From: Fallopia convolvulus
Lineage: Eukaryota; Streptophyta; Magnoliopsida; Caryophyllales; Polygonaceae
Length of the DNA: 64,000 nucleotides
Direction of reading: 5' to 3'
Assembly: GCA_964016875.1 (NCBI GenBank)
Contig: OZ024735.1
Coordinates: 11,269,338-11,333,337, forward strand
Shown: positions 12,920 through 24,300 of the stretch, piece by piece
How the letters are laid out: the number at the start of each line of letters is the position of its first letter
Position numbering within the stretch: the first letter of the stretch is position 1
Made by a program: the position numbers and the translations under genes
Notes under the pieces: generated by a model
Database searches by the model: none
What the model was told of the DNA's origin: nothing
The model's input: only the letters and a program-made list of their open reading frames with translations

Positions 12920-13453
12920 GTGGACGATGTAGAGTCAATTGAACCTGATTGTTGTGAGCAACCTTTAACTTTGATAACTATGAGAACTCTTACTTTGCAA
13001 GAAATACCTAGGTTAGATCAAAGCGAAAACACTTTTCATACTAGGTGTATAGTTAAGAATCAAGTGTTGTGCATGATTATTGATAGTGGTAGTTGTTGTA
13101 ACATTTTTAATGCTAAGGTAGTTGATCACATGTAATTAAAAACACAACCTAGAGCTACTAGTTATGGTCTGAATGTCATTTATGATTCAGATGGACCTAA
13201 CTTAGTTACACATCATTGCTTAGTCCGTGTTTCCATTGGTAATTATGTTGATGATATCATGTGTGATGTGGTTAACATGGAATGCACTCATATTTTGCTT
13301 GGTAGACCATGGTTATTTGATAGGAGAGTTATTTATGATGGCATACTTAATACCTATTCTTTTAACTATGATAAGAGGAGAGAATTCTTCTACCATTGTC
13401 GCCCCAACAAGTGTTGCAAGATTAGGTATGCATGGACCAAGCTAGGGCACTAA
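12920..13453 (+). pseudogene. Aspartic protease of Ty3 element A
   Basis: The active-site phrase MIIDSGSCCNIF is at about 13073-13108. A stop (TAA) at about 13132 follows KVVDHM. The reading resumes with the conserved tail MECTHILLGRPWLFDRRV (13259-13330). The same phrase order is found in element C (IIDSGSCANFLSKKVVDHF, then MDATHLLLGCPW), which confirms the family. It would cut the gag-pol polyprotein. It is broken by a stop and a frameshift after 13390. Confidence 0.85.
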
Positions 13454-13950
13454 GGCGTGCCAAAGAAGAGCAAGAGGCAGCCGAAGCCGCAACCAAGGCA
13501 GCCAAGCGGTGTCCGGCGCCCGACGCAGTTGCAAAGATGGACGGCGTTTCCCTGTCTTCACCCGGCCAATCTGTACCAAATTTTGGGACAACATCAAACA
13601 CAGGTGGAGCTACTGAACAGGAGAAAGAACGCCTGGAAAATTGCCCTAAATCGTCAATAGTGCCGAGCAATACTTCAGATAGTGCAACTGAGACGAAAAC
13701 AGGGCTATCTCCCAATCCACTCGGGCGTTCTGGCTCAAATTTTGGGAGCGCTTCAGAAATTCAGAGAGATACAAGTACAGAAGAAAAACGCCCACAAACG
13801 GACCCCAAAATAGGTTTAAAAGGCGGAGTTGAGAAGCGGTCTCTAATAGCACAGTCTAGTACTTCTTTCCCTAATTCTTATTGTTTAATTCTTATAAGGA
13901 AAGAAATACTAATCATAAATCAAGATATTTCTCATCTTCCAAGGCCTTTG
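13432..13950 (+). other. Coding spacer between protease and RT in element A
   Basis: This is an open frame rich in A, S, T, K and E, with higher GC than its neighbours. It has loosely repeated phrases such as SVPNFGTTS and GSNFGSASE about 60 residues apart. Element C has a spacer in the same place (about 56900-57590) of similar length and composition but little shared sequence. Such a low-complexity linker is not a domain I can name; it may simply be a tolerant stretch of the polyprotein. Confidence 0.6.
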
Positions 13951-13954
13951 AGGA

Positions 13955-16770
13955 TGTCATGCCTGAAGAGTTGCCATAAGGCCTTCCTCCAATTAGGGGC
14001 ATTGAGCATCAAATTGATTTGGTGTCTGGTGCTTCCTTACCAAACAGTGCAGCATATAGAGCTAGTCCAGAGGAGACTAATGAGCTTCAAAGACAAGTGC
14101 AAGACCTCATGGACAAGGGCTATGTACGTGAGTCACTTAGCCCCTGTGCAGTTTCGGTGATTTTGGTGCCAAAGAAGTATGGCACTTGGAGGATGTGTGT
14201 TGATTGCAAGGCGATCAACCAAATAACAGTTAAGTACCGCCATCCCATTCCTAGATTAGATGATATGCTTGATGAGTTGCATTGTGCTAATTTCTTTTCT
14301 AAGATTGATTTAAGAAGTGGGTACCATCAAATTAGAACGAGGGAAGAGGATGAGTGGAAAACTGCTTTTAAAACTAAGTATGGCTTATATGAATGGTTAG
14401 TAATGTCTTTTGGATTGACTAATGCACCTAGTACTTTTATGAGGCTTATGAACCATGTCTTAAGAAAATACTTAGGCAAGTTTGTTGTAGTCTACTTTGA
14501 TGACATCTTAGTCTATAGTAAAACTTTGCATGAACAAGTAGATCATCTTAGGATTGTTTTGGACACTTTGAGATTAGAAAAGCTTTATGTTAATTTGAAG
14601 AAGTATTCTTTATGTTCGGAGTCTACTGTTTTTCTTGGTTTTGTTGTTTCTAGAGGTGGATTGAAAGTAGATGAAGACAAGATCATGGCTATCAAGGAGT
14701 GGCCTCAGCCGACTATACCTACAATGGTTCGATCATTTCTCGGCTTGGCTGGCTTCTACAGAAGGTTTGTGCGTGATTTCAGCACAATTGCAGCCCGTCT
14801 CCATGAGCTTACAAAGAAAGACACATCATTCAAATGGAGAGAGCAACAAGAGAATGCCTTCAACACTTTGAAGGACATGTTGTGCAACGCCCTGGTGCTT
14901 CAGCTCCTTGATTTCTCTAAGGCACTTGAGATTGAGGTGGATGCATCAGGACATGGCATTGGAGGCGTCCTCTTACAAGACAAGAAACCCATAGCTTATT
15001 TCAGTGAAAAGCTTAGTGGGGCTGAGTTGAATTACCCTACTTATGATAAAGAGTTGTATGCTTTGATTAGGGTTTTGAAAACTTGGTCTCATTATTTGTG
15101 GCCTAAAGAGCTTGTAATTCATTTTGATCATGAGGCCTTGAAGTATTTGAAAGGCCAATCTAGACTCAGCAGGCAACATGTAAGATGGGTTGAATTCATG
15201 GAGACCTTTCCTTATGTTGTAAAGCATAAGAAAGGCAAAGAGAATGTGGTAGCTGACGCCCTTTCTCGCAGGTACGTTCTCTTGAACCAATGTGATGTGA
15301 AAATACATGGATTTGCAATGATTAAGGAATTGTATGCTAGTGATCCTCACTTTGCTGAAATTTACAAATTGCATGTCTAGGGGAGAAGTTAACTCTTACT
15401 TTGTTGATGATGGTTATTTGTTCAAAGATGGAAAATTATGTATACCTTCATCTAGCATACGTAGGTTGTTAACTAGAGAAGTGCATGAAGAAAGAGGACA
15501 TAGAGGGTTAGAAAAAAACGCTTGAAGGCTTAAAAGAACACTACTATTGGCCTAAGATGAGTAATTATGTGTTGAGATTTGTCAAGAGTTGTGTTGTTTG
15601 TGCTAAAGCCAAATCTACACTTAACCCTCATGGATTGTACCAGCCCTTGCCTATTCCTTGTTCTCCTTGGGAGGACATTTCTATGGACTTCATTGTTGGA
15701 TTGCCTAGAATTAGGAAAGGTAGAGATTCTATTTTTGTGGTAGTAGACCGCTTTTCTAAGATGGCTCATTTTATTCTGTGTCACACGACTGATGATGTTG
15801 TGCTTGTTGCTAATTTGTTCTTTAGGGAAATTGTTAGATTGCATGGCATTCCTTCTACTATTGTTTCAGATTGTGATGCTAAATTTTTGAGTTATTTTTG
15901 GAAGAGTTTGTGGTCTAAGTTGGGAACTAAATTGCTATTTTCTACCTCATGTAATCCACAAACTGATGGGCAAACTGAAGTGACTAATAGGACAGTAGGG
16001 GTTTTATTAAGAACTATGCTTAAAGCTAGTCTCAACGTTGGGAAGGTGTTTTGCCATTTGTGGAATTTGCTTCTAACAGGTCTATCCATTTAGCCACTAA
16101 AATGACCCCTTTTGAGGTTCTTTATGGGTTCAATCCAAGGACGCCAGTGGATTTGACACCTCAACCATACAAGGGAAAAGAGAGCTTTGAAGCTAACAAG
16201 AGGGCTGAGTTTGTGAAGAAGCTACATGAGAGGACTAAGATGCACCTAGAGAGAAAATCAATGAAGTATAAGGCCCATGTTGACAAGGAGCGAAAATAGG
16301 TTACCTTTCAAGAAGGTGATCTTGTTTGGGTGCATCTTAGGAAGGAGAGGTTTCCCAACATGAGAAAGAACAAGCTGGATCAACATGGAGATGGACCGTT
16401 CAAAATTCTCAAGAGAATCGGCCCTAAGGCTTACCAAGTTGACTTGCCTAGTGAGTATAATGTCCATCCAACGTTTAATGTGGCTAATCTTTCACTTTAT
16501 GTGCCAATTTTAGATTCTGACGTCGAATCAGAGACGATTTGAGCTCAAGTGGAGGAGAATGATGTAGTGAAACCAACCATGTCTCCCACCGACGTCGATG
16601 AGTTGATTCGAGTACCCTTTGATGGACCAATCACAAGAAGCAGAGCTAAGAAGATTGCTCAAGGAACAACATCCCTTTTAGTTTGCTTGGCAGCCATAGT
16701 TGAAGAGTCCACCAAGAAGAGATGGGTTACTTTGATTCAACATCAGTTGAGCCCGGATTCTAAGGATTGA
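13955..16770 (+). pseudogene. pol (RT, RNase H, integrase) of Ty3 element A
   Basis: A continuous frame to 15380, with one stop near 13976, carries RT. The palm box is VVYFDDILVYS (about 14490-14520) and the RNase H signature is IEVDASGHGIGGVL (about 14930-14970) with YPTYDKELYALIRVLKTW. After 15380 the frame shifts repeatedly. Then come the integrase zinc region (HEERGHRGLEK, CVVCAKAKS), the catalytic core (SMDFIVGLPRIRKG, ATTIVSD-type region and NPQTDGQTEVTNRT) and the C-terminal part. The last 70 codons (16560-16770, ending LSPDSKD) lie inside the 3' LTR. There are at least three frameshifts and several stops, so no activity is expected. Confidence 0.9.
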
Positions 16771-17426
16771 AGTGTTGGGCCGAGTTTCACATTGAATGGG
16801 GCGTCGATCACTTGCTTTATTGGGTCTTGTTCAACATTATTTCCAATTTTAGATACATGAAATGGCTTGTCTTACTTTAGGGCTAAATTTAGTAAGTGAC
16901 CACGTAAGATAAGTTGTTACATGGGTCATAGTCAACTCTTTGATTTAACCAATCTAAAGGTGGAAAATATCCTAGTTTATTTACTTACTTATTGATGATT
17001 TTATGTTAGAAAATAAATAGAGATTTCAGCCACTAGGAGTTTGTTAGGGCTGATATTCTCTCTCCTATATTATTGTTATCTTTTTGAGTTGTTAGGAGTT
17101 TGTTAGGAGTTTTCTAATTTAAATAAGTCAGACAAATCTTTATTTGATTTATTTAACATAAGGAAATTTAGATAAATATTTCTACATTATTATATGATAT
17201 CTTGGAAAACAAGTAAAGGGACAAAACTAACCCTCTAGGACCGGCCATCCCATTGACTTGTTCTCCAAGGATACTCTATTGTATTCCTTTAAATAGCTTG
17301 CATTTATCATTCAATAAAATCAACTTGGAGTTAGATAAAGCCTTATTGGTTTTTTCTAGTTCTCGGGCCATTAAAAATACTCTTTATGTTCGAGCATTCA
17401 AGATCAAGATCGATCAACATCACCAT

Positions 17427-17482
<56 letters not shown>

Positions 17483-17788
17483 TTTTTAGTTCAGATTAGA
17501 TTCATTGATTTGATCAATTAGTTTAGTTCTAGTTTGATTATTAAAAATCAACTAGTTCATCAACTAGAATTAGCGTTAGAGCCATTCTAGTTGAACTATC
17601 TATTTGATTCATCTAAGTGATTCAAATTCAGTTTGTTTCGTCATCAATTTCGAAATTAAGATTACTTGTTCTCCAAGGTTTAAACTTTGTTAGCAATTCA
17701 GGTTGGGAAGTCGATTTACTGGCAAGATCGGGTCCTGTGAGGTGTCATACTTTATCAACAAAGAGTATTCCGAGCCGATCACGTATCA
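16560..17788 (+). repeat. 3' LTR of Ty3 element A
   Basis: It starts TGATGTAGTGAAACC right after the purine-rich AAGTGGAGGAGAA and ends CACGTATCA at 17788, followed by the duplication TTATC. It includes the terminal coding part of pol, a (CT)n run at about 17433-17479, and a tail alignable with the LTR end of element C (CCGAGCCGATCACGTATCA against CCGAGGCGATCACGTATCA). That shared tail is what fixes this boundary. The LTR is 1229 bp. Confidence 0.9.
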
Positions 17789-17793
17789 TTATC

Positions 17794-18700
17794 TTCTTCC
17801 ATCTTATTTGTCGATATCCACTTTTATAGTCCATTTTTCAGAATCATGTGCCTCCTTGTATTTTTATTGAACAAAGTTATTTTATTAGGAATATAACATC
17901 CATCAAAGACAGTATTATTATTCAATTTATTATAATTGATAGTCATTGTAGCCTCTCCTTTCTTTTCTTTAGCATGATTTCTAACCATAAATGCAAGACT
18001 AGAATGAGGACTTTTAATTTCTCTAATCAAACCCTTTTTTAGTAAATCATCAATTTGCTCTTTAAATTCTTGTTGGTCTTTATAGGTATAGACCGCATGC
18101 TTTACCCTAATAACAGTTTTAGGATCTATTAACTCTATCTTAGCAAATGACTTATCTTTTCCCAAAACCTTAAAGGGTCTTTAGAGTACTCCTTACACAA
18201 AATCTTTGTTGACTAATGATTTGTTCTTTTACAGTTATCTCATGTATAAGTAGTGCAAATTCTTTTTCTGTAGGAACAATCTGCTTTGCACCACGCTTGT
18301 TGCGTGTCAACTCAATCTTTTGATGTGTATAAGCTTCTTTCATTTTTCTGACCCAAGTTAATTCCCCATCAATATTAAATATCATCTTATTTAGACTTTG
18401 AGTACATAGAGAATATAATTTGTGGAAATTGTTTCCTATTATCATGTCATGAGATGTTTGCTCACTTGCCCAAATTATAGGAATTATACATGGGTAACCC
18501 CCTAGTATAATTGGTAGATTTTAATGACCTCTGAATAGGTCATGATGTTATTATTAGTTATTCTTACTTGAATAGGTCTAGTTGTAGGTTTTCACATAAA
18601 TTATGGAAATACAAATTTCTTTCCAAAATACACAGAACATCCACTATCCACGAAAGCACATAGTTCTTAATTATGAAATCCATCAACGCATATAGTTATA
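17794..18700 (-). pseudogene. Endogenous caulimovirid, protease and proximal RT
   Basis: On the minus strand, FVDSGCSVYFGKK (about 18630-18665) is a retropepsin active site. It is followed by a linker and then the RT entry region 18165-17824, with phrases such as LLKKGLIREIKSPHSS and INYKKLN-like NYNKLNNNTVFDG. This is the finger region of a caulimovirid reverse transcriptase. The rest of the RT is found at 9543 and below, so element A split the gene. Stops and shifts are present. It represents an old integrated copy, not an active virus. Confidence 0.8.
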
Positions 18701-20117
18701 GGGATATAGATGATGTTTGGGCTAGTGACTCTTAAACAATCTTGTACTTGCATATTTATTCTTCATCTCCTTCATAGACAGGTTCCCTAATTGTCTTAGT
18801 TATAAATCCTATTAGTCTTTTATCAAATCTAAAAGTTTGAGCTTCTCCTTGTACTATTGGGAGAAATGTGGGATTTGAGCTAGATCTAGAAATTGATGTT
18901 GATCTATACTATGTCTAGCTATCTCACTAAGTGTTCTTCCGAGACTATTAAGTTCTAATTTTTTATTCAAGGTTGCTAAAAGAGTAGCAATATCATCATC
19001 TATTCCGAATGGACTTTCTTCTTTAACACTTTTGATTGAAGGGAATAATTAGTTCTTTTGAGCGAGATTAAGACTAGGATTGAACCTAGAACTCTAACTC
19101 AAAGACTTTTGTTTCTTATTAAACTAGTAGGAGGTTAAGAGTTGTTATGGATCTTGCCTTCCACATCAATTATTGTAACTTATAACTTTTTCATATTTAG
19201 TGGTTGAGGGATTCTCAAAGGTGTTTTCCACATTGTTTTAGATTAATTTGCTCTGGTTTGACCTTTTTAGGTATCGCTAATTGTCCTAGTCGACTAATTT
19301 CATATTTATCTTCTTCTACCATTTGACTTCTAAGTTCTAAGTGAAAGATTGGCATTATTTTCTAACTGATATACTACCTTCCATTTTAACTATAGAGAAC
19401 AAGTTCCCTTGTACATATTAATTCTTTTAGTTAATAGTTTTAGTAATAAAAAATTAGTTGCAAATTGGTCGTCCAAACCAGCATGATAGATTAGCCTACA
19501 TATCAAACTATATTGGCCCTTGAATTAGATTATAGAATACTCAACTAATAGTCTAGTCACTAAACTTCTTGTCCCTAGTGTCACAATCAAAGTTAATGCA
19601 TTGCACATTCCTATCAAAATCTTGTAGAGGAGTGATAAATATTAGGATTCCACACAAATTTATTTGTACTTTTTATTTTTGTCGTGGTTTTGATTATTTT
19701 TCCAATTAATTAGGTTAATTTCAATATCTCGATTTTTATTATTTTTTTATCACTATATCTCCTAACATTTTTTAAACATGAATTTACAAAACGTAGGGAA
19801 GCAATACCTTTTGAAAAATTGTTATTTAGCAATAATCGGGAATTCTATCATTGATTTTCGCATACTTTCTATTTGATCTTCATATATGGAGGATTTCACT
19901 TCTTGAAGTTGAGCTAGTGTAGTCAATTCTCCTCTTGAATCGAAAGCATCTTCTATGAATTCTGGAGCATTTGAGCTTTCATTTGGCATCATTTTGTTAA
20001 CTTCCTCATTGTTTGAATTCTCAACTTCTTCTTCTTCCATTACTTCAACAACTCCTTTTTTGTTGCGTAAAGCTAATTCTATAGCTTCATCCTCACATAT
20101 CTCAAGGTAATCCATAC
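18701..20117 (-). pseudogene. Endogenous caulimovirid, region between coat-like part and protease
   Basis: Minus-strand fragments include an acidic 97-codon frame (20115-19822, with EVMEEEEVENSNNEEV) and an open stretch near 19000 reading EESPFGIDDDIATLLATLN. A degenerate cysteine motif (CGRQD, about 19150) may be what is left of the nucleocapsid zinc finger. The position between coat-like and protease parts is as expected for Caulimoviridae. Most frames are broken, and the individual assignments are weak. Confidence 0.5.
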
Positions 20118-20958
20118 TGATGTGATTCCATCTACCGACTCATGGCCCCCCGATACCGCGCCAACTGGGGCGCCAGGCGCGCCGTTGCACACGCCGATTT
20201 CCGACCTTGGTGCGCCTTGGCTTTTGAGGGATGGTGCCACTGTTTCGGGAACTTTTGATGGCGCCTTGTCCCATGACTTGAGTGAGGATTCCTGCCCTAA
20301 AGATAAGCCCAATGTGCAAGATAAAGGTGAGCCTACACTTGGACAAGCAAACAAGGTCGGTGTTCGAGGCGCTAAGAAGTCGAGTCAAGGAGCCATGCCC
20401 TATTTGGGCGCATCACGCGAGCCCTAGCTAAGGCAATCCTAGACAAAACCAAGGAGGAACTCATGGCTCATAAGTTTCCGATGGCTAATGACGGTGAAGG
20501 TTGGAGTGTTCTTGTGACTATTGGTTCGACCAGTGCTAAAACTTGACTTATGTTTTGTTAAGGGTTTTAGTTGAATTTCTTGAAACTTAAGGGTGTTTTA
20601 TGTAATTAGAGAGAAGTGAGGGTGGAAGAGTTGAGAGAGGAGTCGCTTTAGGGTTATAAGGCTTGTGTTTGGCCTCATTTAGAAAAAAGACTTGAAACCA
20701 TGAATGTTCTCTCTTTTGTTTACTTTTCATTCTAAGTTGCTTGCACTCTTCAATTCTCGTTGTTTGATCGTTGGTGAGTCATATCTGACGTACTTTCAAC
20801 TTATTTTGTTGATCTTGGTGAGTAATATCCAAAACTCAACATTCGTATCCAACGCTCCATCAATCCGCTTCCATACGCTCCATCAATCGTTCCATTTCCA
20901 TCTCGGTGGATTCTGCACCACCTCAGTATAATCGCCATAACTTCCAATCCACATATCA
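20113..20958 (+). repeat. Ty3 LTR 'B', related to elements A and C, with pol tail
   Basis: It starts TGATGTGATTCC at 20118. It contains an open frame that, with one shift, ends RALAKAILDKTKEELMAHKF then GSTSAKT at about 20544. This is the same TRxRA(K/R)-type pol tail found at the start of the LTRs of A and C. The distal end CCACATATCA at 20958 resembles the A and C ends (CACGTATCA). The GC-rich stretch 20140-20300 fits the variable coding part. CATAC precedes the start, but I find no matching copy after 20958, so this may be a solo LTR with lost duplication or a truncated element. It interrupts the caulimovirid. Confidence 0.65.
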
Positions 20959-22301
20959 TCTAGATTTGAAATTTGGAGGGATTCAACTATACTCGAAGAT
21001 ATAACTTCTCGTTTTAGAATCACTCAAATCAAAGTTCGGACCAGGAAGATCCATCCAGTTGAAGACGGGTCAGATTCCTTTAGAACCACTAGTTTAATTT
21101 TTTTTATTTATTTCGTCCCTTTCTCCAACAAACTCTTCGCCTATAGCTTAACAAATGTATTAAACATTGTTGTTCGGGATTCTTTTTCCCTTACAATTTC
21201 TTTGTACACTTTTGGTATTCCTTCATACCAGTATACTATACCATACAGATTATGTTTTATGTAGTTTAAAAAGTTTGATGCTCTCCAATCTATATTTAGG
21301 TTTAAGATGCTAATCATACTTTTATTCCAAAAATTCAATACTTCTTCTTTTCTTATACCATCTAGGTTTAATTTATACTCCCTCCGATCGAAATTATTTG
21401 ACGTTTTAGTCCCAATTTCTTGATCAAAATTAAGTGTCGTTGGCACCTATTCCAATTTTTTTCATTAAATACCCGTGCATTTTTCAGACTTTATGATGGC
21501 TAATTCTATTGGAAAGTTAACACGCTAGATTACATTAACTAATTGGCAATTGTTTTAGCCAATCAAGAGTTGTTGTAAGTCGTGCTTTGTAAAAGTAAAG
21601 AGTGATTAATTGTTATAAATTTTGTGGGTTAAACGAGAGTTTTCAGAGTTAATTACAACTTTCTTAATTTGTGTGTAATTATTTAAAACGTCATTTAAAT
21701 TTGATCTGAGGAAGTACTTAGTTTCACTTATTGGGTCAACAGTGAATTCCATTTTTTTAGGTTGATGATTTGGCATTATCCTTATTTCAAATCTAGCCAA
21801 CTTCTCTAAGAACTCCTTAAGTTTAAAGTTGGGTCTTTGATAGCTACATGATCCTTCTTCATATTTTTTATACTATGAGTTTTTTTCCTTTATCTATTTC
21901 TTCTAAAATTATAGATATTATTTTTCTTCCATTTCATTAAAGTCTAACACCTTTTAACCATAATTTTATTCACTCTTCTTTTGAGTTTGTTGATGGGTAT
22001 TTGTTTCCATATCTTTTAACTTTGTCAACCTCATTTGTTGAAACATTTCTTCTTCTTCAATATTGTATTTAGATTTTTCGCTACTAGTAATACCAGGTTT
22101 TTCCATGTTCTTTTCCAATCTTTACAACTCTAAAAAGTTCTCCCTTAAGATTTAAATAAATGCTCAATCTATTCAATCCATTTATTCAATCCATTTTTTC
22201 TTAAATGAAAAAATGCACTATTCTCCCTATTCAATCCATTTAAAAAAGGGAGGTTAAAAGTAATAAGAGCATCAATGTGTTTGGCTATTCCGACTTCTAC
22301 T
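20959..22301 (-). pseudogene. Endogenous caulimovirid, coat-protein-like region
   Basis: Minus-strand frames 21800-21715 and 21377-21141 join across the MITE to give a continuous reading (ISETK then YKLNLDGIRKEEVLNFW, later ASNFLNYIKHNLYGIVYWYEG). Its style and place suit the caulimovirid capsid domain. The part above about 21900 is lysine- and glutamate-rich when read on the minus strand but broken. The relic ends at 22302, where R1 copy 3 begins, so no movement-protein region is present. 20959-21130 carries nothing I recognise. Confidence 0.5.
21376..21716. mobile_element. Stowaway-like MITE
   Basis: Element 21378-21714 (337 bp) is flanked by TA on both sides (21376-21377 and 21715-21716). 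The terminal inverted repeats are about 30 bp. The left begins CTCCCTCCGATCGAAATTA, and the right, inverted, begins CTTCCTCAGATCAAATTTA; both run on to GACGTTTT. The CTCCCTCCG start and TA duplication are the marks of Stowaway (Tc1/mariner) MITEs. It has no coding capacity. It lies inside the coat-like region of the pararetrovirus, whose frame reads through once it is removed. Confidence 0.9.
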
Positions 22302-24300
22302 GTAACACCCCATCTTATAATCCGGGTTGTTACCTGGTTGTGGACCACACCTGGGTCCACCAAAACAAGTCTGACAACAAATTCACGAATATTGGACCTT
22401 GCAACAAAGGCACAGCAAGAAAAGCCAAGAAAACATTCAACTTATCATTTTTAAAACAACTCGATAACCAATGTGAATGCAATTGACTGCTAGCACTAAA
22501 GCCAACCTTCCGTCTACCAACATCAACTCAATATTACTATTAACTACACCCTCATTACAACTAGGGACTCAAGCCTTCAATTCCCACTAAGACACGTCAC
22601 GTCGAGTTCGAGCATCATCGTCCAAGAATTGATCTCCTGGAACATTTCCCATACAAGGATGTTTACCTAAAACATTAGAAGTGGAACACATTAGCTAACA
22701 ATCCCGGTATGGGCCAACCCAGCAAATCAAACATGTAGAACAAACATAGATTATCAAAATAACGCACTCAATCATTCATATACATAACCAACTAATATGT
22801 ACACCAAAACACGTCATATAGTTATATAGACTAGCATATCAATTCTCAAACCAACACTCAATTCCACAACAACAAATAAGCACGAGATTAATCAATGTAA
22901 TTCTCATGCAACATATATCATAACAACCAACAACAATTCCTCCATAATCCAAATCATAATCATTCTCCAATTCAGGCAACCCAAACCTGCCTTTGAAACA
23001 TGGTACACGGCTAGCGTGCGCTAAACTCATGCCCATTTTCTTTTCCATCACCCTTCTTTCCTCGGAAAGCCTCTACTAGAGCACTTGCCAAAACAATCAA
23101 TTCTTGAAGGTGATCTCCACACGCCGCATGACTATGTCCGGGGTCTCTTCTCCACCGACTTGTCCGTGTCCATAATCACACCCGCAGAGATCAAGTTGCA
23201 CACAATAAAAATCATTGAAACTATTCCAATAGCTTTCAAATATGAAAATATACTATGGAAGAATATTCCAAAATAGAGGACCACACATTCAATTTACTAG
23301 TTTAACACATAACATGATCGCAAGCTAAGTAAGTCTAGACGACTTACCTTGAAGACGAATTCTCCAGGCCAACAAACAATAACTAACACGCAAAGTGGTC
23401 CCCTGTTGTCAAATATAACAAAAGATTTCTCAACAACGAGCTCACGGAAACACTTCTTAGTTGTATACTCAAATTCTACAATCTCCTAATCGATAAACGA
23501 TTTAATTTCCGAATATCGATATATAACCAATCATTAGTTATCATGCTTTAAGGAGTCATCTTGGCGGAATTATAACTAATTGTCCGCTTCACTTTTGAAA
23601 CAATTTTCTAAATAAAAATTGTTCATTAGCAATAGTTCTTAAAGATTACCAAATTTCGGATCAAACGGATTAACAACGAATCCTGAGTAATTATCCGAAG
23701 TCCTTTACCTGCCAATCGGTATCCAAAACTTGTATTCGCTATAACTGAAGATCCGGACGTCCGTTTCACGAGTGGTTTGAACCTGTGGGACAGTATCAAC
23801 ATCAAGATTATAAAAACCATAAATTTAATTAGCAAAGCGGAACCAAAAGGTCCTTACGGTGGCTCCGCAATCAACCCGCTAATTAATTTCGATCGTATAT
23901 ACCTTCACTCGAGCCCATGGCTCGTTTGGCTCGATAGTGGCTCGATCCCCGAGCCCAAGGGTGATCGGGTATTGCCCGGTGGCATCCCTTGTGGTGGGTG
24001 GTGGTCAGACAAGCTACCGATCGCCGGCGGCGTCGCATAACAAGGCGAGGCAAGAAGATGAGCTGGCGGTAACGAATTGAATTCTATCTCCCCGAGCTCG
24101 CCGTCGTCTTCACCGTCTCGCTCTCGAGCTCCTCTTTTGCAGCAGCAACATAGCAAGAACAAGGAGGAAGAAGAAGAAGAGGTGGAAGTGAAGATGGAGG
24201 TGGAAGGAGGTAGGGGAAGAAGATTAGCCGGCTGTGAAGAGGAGTTCGCCGCCCCGTCCCTAAACTCTCTGGTTCCTTCGTTTTGTGTTTGAATGAGTTG
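22302..24300 (-). repeat. R1 LTR-like repeat, copy 3 (reversed)
   Basis: The plus strand starts TGTAACACCCCATC at 22302, which is the minus-strand end GGTGTTACA. It matches copy 1 inverted at about 23040-23095 (TTTTGGCAAGTGCTCTAGTAG when reversed) and 23335-23360 (GTAAGTCG segment). The outer limit is unclear; I could not find the opposite terminus. 23900-24300 is GC-rich with an open frame of no recognised kind, similar in character to 270-860 in copy 1. Confidence 0.5.

Larger units (their letters stand above)
9539..17793 (+). mobile_element. Ty3/gypsy element A, complete but decayed, with target duplications
   Basis: Coordinates include the 5-bp duplication TTATC at 9539-9543 and 17789-17793. 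LTRs start TGATGTAG/TGATACAA, and the 3' copy ends ACGTATCA. Internal order is gag, protease, reverse transcriptase, RNase H, integrase, so this is Ty3 order. The pol wording and the way the pol frame continues across the purine tract into the 3' LTR resemble the CRM group of chromoviruses as I know it. No chromodomain was seen. It is inserted inside the RT gene of the endogenous caulimovirid. The many stops, frameshifts and visibly diverged LTRs indicate an old insertion, clearly older than elements C and the Athila-like element. Confidence 0.9.

Noticed and set aside
20113..20963. Solo LTR B with matching target duplication
   Set aside because: CATAC precedes the start but TCTAG follows the inferred end, so no duplication can be claimed.
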